Positions 4,557 through 6,422 of a stretch of 6,422 nucleotides of DNA are shown here, piece after piece. This DNA comes from Nitrospinota bacterium (GTDB lineage Bacteria; Nitrospinota; Nitrospinia; JACRGO01). The stretch lies in assembly GCA_016212295.1 (NCBI GenBank), contig JACRGO010000133.1:1-6422 (forward strand), in the 5' to 3' direction. Numbering within the stretch: position 1 is the first letter of the stretch; each line of letters opens with the position of its first letter. A program made the translations under genes and the position numbers. The notes beneath the pieces are model-generated. The model worked only from the letters and a program-made list of their open reading frames with translations. It had not been told where the DNA came from and did no database searches.

Positions 4557-5741
4557 ATGGCGGAAGACACTGAACTTACCATTGATACCACGGAAGTCCT
4601 GGAAGATGAAACTGGTATCCTTGAAGGATTGGAGGGCCTTGAGGCGGAGTTCTACAGGGACTTCAAATTCAGGGTCCTCATGTACGAAGGGGTCCTGCAC
4701 ACCGATGAAATCGTCAAGAAAGGTTTCCGCCTGGATCGGGACTTCATTGAAAAAGTGGTCATAGATGAGGTGATTTTTTCCCAGCTAAGCCAGCCCACGA
4801 GAAGAAAATACAAACTGCTCTCACATAAGGACCTTGATACGCTCTATCCGGACACGGAAGAGGGGAAGGAAGAGAAAAGAAGGGAACAAGAGATTATATT
4901 TGAAAGATTCGTGCAGGAAAAATCCCTGGGCTCCAAGAGCTCGAAGGACGAGCAGGAAATGTTCAAGGACGCCTTTGATCTGACGAAAAAAGCCTGGAAA
5001 AAGCAAGGGGGGTTTTCCAGCGACGATTTCCATCGCTTCGCGAAGAACAGGGCAAGCGATCCCGAGCTGATCAAGATTTATAAGAGATGGTTTGAGACCA
5101 TTTTTTCCTCGGCGGCCATGCTTTGCTGGGAAGCGATCAGGCTGCGGAAAAATCCTGAAATCGTCGAATTAAAAAAAGAGGCGGTAGCGGAGGTAACGGA
5201 AGAAGAGCCAAAGGAAGAGACGGTAGCAGTCGTGGTTTCCCCCATGATGAAGCTTGCCTCAGTGGCAACGCTGTCTTTTCTCGCGCTTTCAATTGTTTTT
5301 TATTTTACAATCAGGGTCCTTCTTAAGGAGGAAGAAAAACTTCCAGAAGCCCCAGGCGCGTCTTTATATGAAAAGATGGATTTCTCCCATCTTTGCGGGA
5401 AAAAGTGGGCCCAGAATCCGGCGAATGACCTGACGTTGCTTGTTGACAATAAAGTTTCCTTGAAAAAATATCCGGTGGAAGCCATGGAATCCGAAAAAAA
5501 AATTTTCTATCCTGTAATACAAGGGCCTTACGAGGCGCATCTTGATTTCAAGGACCGGCTGGACTACCACAAGAAGAGTCTGGAAAAGTGCGGGTATAAG
5601 GTGGAGTTTGTCGATGGGCCGGAAGGGGCATTGCTGGAGAAGGAAAAAAAATACATGGAAACCGTGGAAGAGTGCCTGAAATCCATTGCCCCCCAAAAGG
5701 CTGAAAATCAAGGCTCTACATCGGAAACGGGACTGAATTAA
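4557..5741 (+). CDS. Hypothetical single-pass membrane protein, 394 aa
   Basis: I do not recognise a family. Three parts are visible. An acidic N-terminus (1-35) leads to a charged, probably helical domain (about 30-205) with landmarks FYRDFKFRVLMYEG, TRRKYKLLSHKDLDTLYP and IKIYKRWFETIFSS. A Glu/Val-rich linker (205-228) precedes one membrane segment at about 233-254 (LASVATLSFLALSIVFYFTI). A C-terminal domain (about 265-380) contains C280, C345 and C373 and the segment PYEAHLDFKDRLDYHKKSLE, then a polar tail. The membrane segment divides the protein into two domains on opposite sides, most likely N-terminus in the cytoplasm. The start is supported by GAGGT (4544-4548) 8 nt before the ATG. 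It is probably transcribed alone. A scaffold or signalling role is possible but not shown. Confidence 0.82.
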   Translation: MAEDTELTIDTTEVLEDETGILEGLEGLEAEFYRDFKFRVLMYEGVLHTDEIVKKGFRLDRDFIEKVVIDEVIFSQLSQPTRRKYKLLSHKDLDTLYPDTEEGKEEKRREQEIIFERFVQEKSLGSKSSKDEQEMFKDAFDLTKKAWKKQGGFSSDDFHRFAKNRASDPELIKIYKRWFETIFSSAAMLCWEAIRLRKNPEIVELKKEAVAEVTEEEPKEETVAVVVSPMMKLASVATLSFLALSIVFYFTIRVLLKEEEKLPEAPGASLYEKMDFSHLCGKKWAQNPANDLTLLVDNKVSLKKYPVEAMESEKKIFYPVIQGPYEAHLDFKDRLDYHKKSLEKCGYKVEFVDGPEGALLEKEKKYMETVEECLKSIAPQKAENQGSTSETGLN

Positions 5742-5742
5742 A

Positions 5743-5757
5743 GCCCTCCGGGCGGAC
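5743..5757. repeat. GC-rich hairpin, inverted copy of one at 1335-1349
   Basis: GCCC-TCC-GGGC (5743-5753) lies immediately after the stop of the 394-aa gene (TAA 5739-5741). The 15-mer GCCCTCCGGGCGGAC is the exact reverse complement of 1335-1349. It is followed by A-rich sequence and not by T, so it is not a terminator for the plus strand. Confidence 0.6.
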
Positions 5758-5763
5758 AAAAAA

Positions 5764-5990
5764 AGAAGCCAGAATCCAGGAGCCAGAATATGAAAAAAAT
5801 TCATAACTATTCAGTGTTTTTTTCATTCGGGGGATATTTATTTCAGCCCAGGGTTGCCGAAGGCTACCCTGGGCTATCTTATGTAACCCCTTCGGGGTAG
5901 AATTGAGTGAATTTTTTATAAAAAGACGCTGAATAGTTACAAAAATTCTTCCTTTATTCTGAATTCTGGCTACTGACTCCTGAATTTCAT
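5764..5990. repeat. Older hairpin repeat interrupted by a MITE-like element
   Basis: The left arm has a 14-nt unit twice (5764-5777 and 5778-5791, 11 of 14 bases shared), each holding AGCCAGAAT. The right arm carries its inverse, ATTCTGGCT (5963-5971), within sequence such as GACTCCTGAATT. This is the environmental repeat type that translates as 'SQNPGARSQN'. Its centre, ATATGAAAAAAATTC, is split by the element at 5803-5940. Removing that element and one 8-bp duplication leaves a centre similar to the repeat at 3636-3700. Confidence 0.6.
5803..5940. mobile_element. MITE-like non-coding element with 8-bp target duplication
   Basis: The ends TAACTATTCAG (5804-5814) and CTGAATAGTTA (5929-5939) are perfect inverted copies. 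The match extends to 20 bp (5804-5823 with 5920-5939) with two mismatches, both of which would be G-U pairs in RNA. AAAAATTC flanks it on both sides (5795-5802 and 5941-5948), as expected of an 8-bp target-site duplication. The interior holds a compound hairpin AGCCCAGGGT (5845-5854) / ACCCTGGGCT (5866-5875) with an inner GCC-GAA-GGC, and a second hairpin ACCCC-TTC-GGGGT (5886-5898). No transposase is encoded, so mobilisation would need an enzyme elsewhere in the genome. Confidence 0.72.
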
Positions 5991-5995
5991 AATAA

Positions 5996-6078
5996 GCGAG
6001 AGTGGCGGAACTGGCAGACGCGCTGGACTTAGGATCCAGTGGGCAACCGTGGGGGTTCGACTCCCCCCTCTCGCACCA
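5996..6078 (+). tRNA. tRNA-Leu, anticodon UAG
   Basis: The acceptor arms GCGAGAG (5996-6002) and CTCTCGC (6068-6074) pair perfectly, with discriminator A6075 and an encoded CCA (6076-6078). The anticodon stem CTGGA/TCCAG (6023-6027, 6035-6039) encloses loop CTTAGGA with anticodon TAG at 6030-6032, which reads CUA and other CUN leucine codons. The T arm GGGGG-TTCGACT-CCCCC is typical. A class II variable arm (TGGGCAACCGTG region) separates the anticodon and T arms, as in Leu tRNAs. T-rich sequence follows directly. No clear promoter is seen upstream, where the repeat and the MITE-like element lie. Confidence 0.97.
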
Positions 6079-6156
6079 TTTTTTCTTTTAAAATCAATGA
6101 GTTAGCTTTAAAAAAAGTGTCCGTGGACCTGATTTTCTTATTTTTTTTACCGTTAG

Positions 6157-6207
6157 AAAAACCCCGGATTTTTGCATGAATTTTCGCGCATTGATCCGGG
6201 TTTTTTT
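6157..6207 (+). terminator. Intrinsic terminator
   Basis: AAAAACC-CCGGAT (6157-6169) pairs with ATCCGGG (6194-6200) and the T run, with one C bulged. The loop is 24 nt and could form an inner TGC/GCA pair. Seven T (6201-6207) follow the stem. It probably ends tRNA-Leu transcription about 80 nt downstream of the gene. The A-run before the stem could let it work weakly in the opposite direction too. Confidence 0.75.
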
Positions 6208-6413
6208 ATGCCTGATTCCCCAATCCTCCCTAGTGCGGAATTAACCTCTTTTTTTGATTTTTAACCCCATGCCTCATATAATCAGTAGTGTCCGGTTTAT
6301 TTGAACGAAGTAAACTGCAAAGCCAATATTGAAGCGAGTTTCAAAAGATTTATGGGTGTCCACGATTTGAATTTCAAATTGAATTTTTGGCATACTTCCG
6401 GTTTTAACCAACC

Positions 6414-6421
6414 GGAGGTGA
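6414..6421 (+). promoter_or_regulatory. Shine-Dalgarno sequence for a gene beyond the window, with hairpin
   Basis: GGAGGTGA (6414-6421) is a full-length complement of the 16S rRNA 3' end. Its first three bases are inside the 3' arm of a 7-bp hairpin, TCCGGTT (6397-6403) with AACCGGA (6410-6416) around TTAACC. A start codon would be expected within about 5-10 nt after the end of the window. Partial sequestration could modulate translation, but this is speculative. Confidence 0.5.
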
Positions 6422-6422
6422 C

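Larger units (their letters stand above)
6079..6422. other. 344-nt region without a gene after tRNA-Leu
   Basis: There is no credible coding frame. It holds a T-rich tract right after the tRNA (6079-6088), a terminator (6157-6207), a small inverted repeat ATTTGA-ATT-TCAAAT (6365-6379), and a hairpin overlapping a strong ribosome binding site at the window edge. GTGTCC occurs at 6117, 6288 and 6356 without an obvious role. It is likely the leader of the gene that begins past 6422. Confidence 0.6.

Noticed and set aside
5364-5804. Minus-strand frame antisense to the end of the 394-aa gene
   Set aside because: It overlaps a good plus-strand gene with a ribosome binding site, and its start falls in repeat DNA.
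5845-5898. Two stacked hairpins as a riboswitch or independent small RNA
   Set aside because: They sit symmetrically inside an element with inverted ends and target duplication, so they are better explained as part of the mobile element.
6281-6310. Left end of an insertion sequence (TAGTGTCCGGTTTATTT)
   Set aside because: It looked like an IS terminus, but no inverted partner, target duplication or transposase is visible.
6117-6361. GTGTCC at 6117, 6288 and 6356 as a regulator-binding repeat
   Set aside because: The six-base matches are irregularly spaced with no extended consensus, and could be chance.

Overview
The window looks like a repeat-rich piece of an uncultured Gram-negative bacterial chromosome. 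The reasons are a chromosomal-integron type attC site, toxin-antitoxin genes, a NodU/CmcH-type carbamoyltransferase with tiny membrane proteins, and families of hairpin repeats in almost every intergenic gap. Such repeats are typical of lineages like Desulfobacterota, Omnitrophota and Planctomycetota, but the phylum cannot be fixed from this sequence, and that placement is an inference.

Layout. (1) Positions 1-145 end in an attC recombination site (84-145) that should close an upstream gene cassette. (2) Positions 140-1368 look like a decaying accessory segment that is visibly more AT-rich than the rest. It holds a response-regulator receiver gene broken by a 5-bp duplication and truncated (164-402), an apparently intact DUF2281 antitoxin and PemK/MazF toxin pair (418-986, 4-nt overlap), and a BrnT-like toxin remnant without antitoxin whose 3' end runs into a short tandem repeat (1003-1368). 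(3) Positions 1370-3533 form a compact operon: a 79-aa one-helix membrane protein, a 579-aa carbamoyltransferase starting on the base after its stop, and a 52-aa DUF5989 membrane protein. (4) Two unrecognised genes follow, a soluble 171-aa protein (3717-4232) and a 394-aa protein with one central membrane segment (4557-5741). (5) Positions 5742-6422 hold a MITE-like element inserted in an older hairpin repeat, a tRNA-Leu(UAG) gene, an intrinsic terminator and a strong Shine-Dalgarno sequence for a gene starting just beyond the window.

Functionally, the carbamoyltransferase operon is the best-defined metabolic unit. The enzyme is expected to transfer a carbamoyl group from carbamoyl phosphate, via carbamoyl-AMP, to a hydroxyl group of an unknown acceptor. 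The flanking small membrane proteins suggest work at the inner membrane on a glycan, lipid or secondary metabolite. The TA and integron segment reads as stabilising or accessory cargo and not as part of the same pathway.

The most interesting structures are non-coding: the attC site, a 144-bp multi-hairpin element bounded by 9-bp direct repeats (4320-4481), and a 138-bp element with near-perfect inverted ends and an 8-bp target duplication (5795-5948) that sits in the centre of a hairpin repeat related to the one at 3636-3700.
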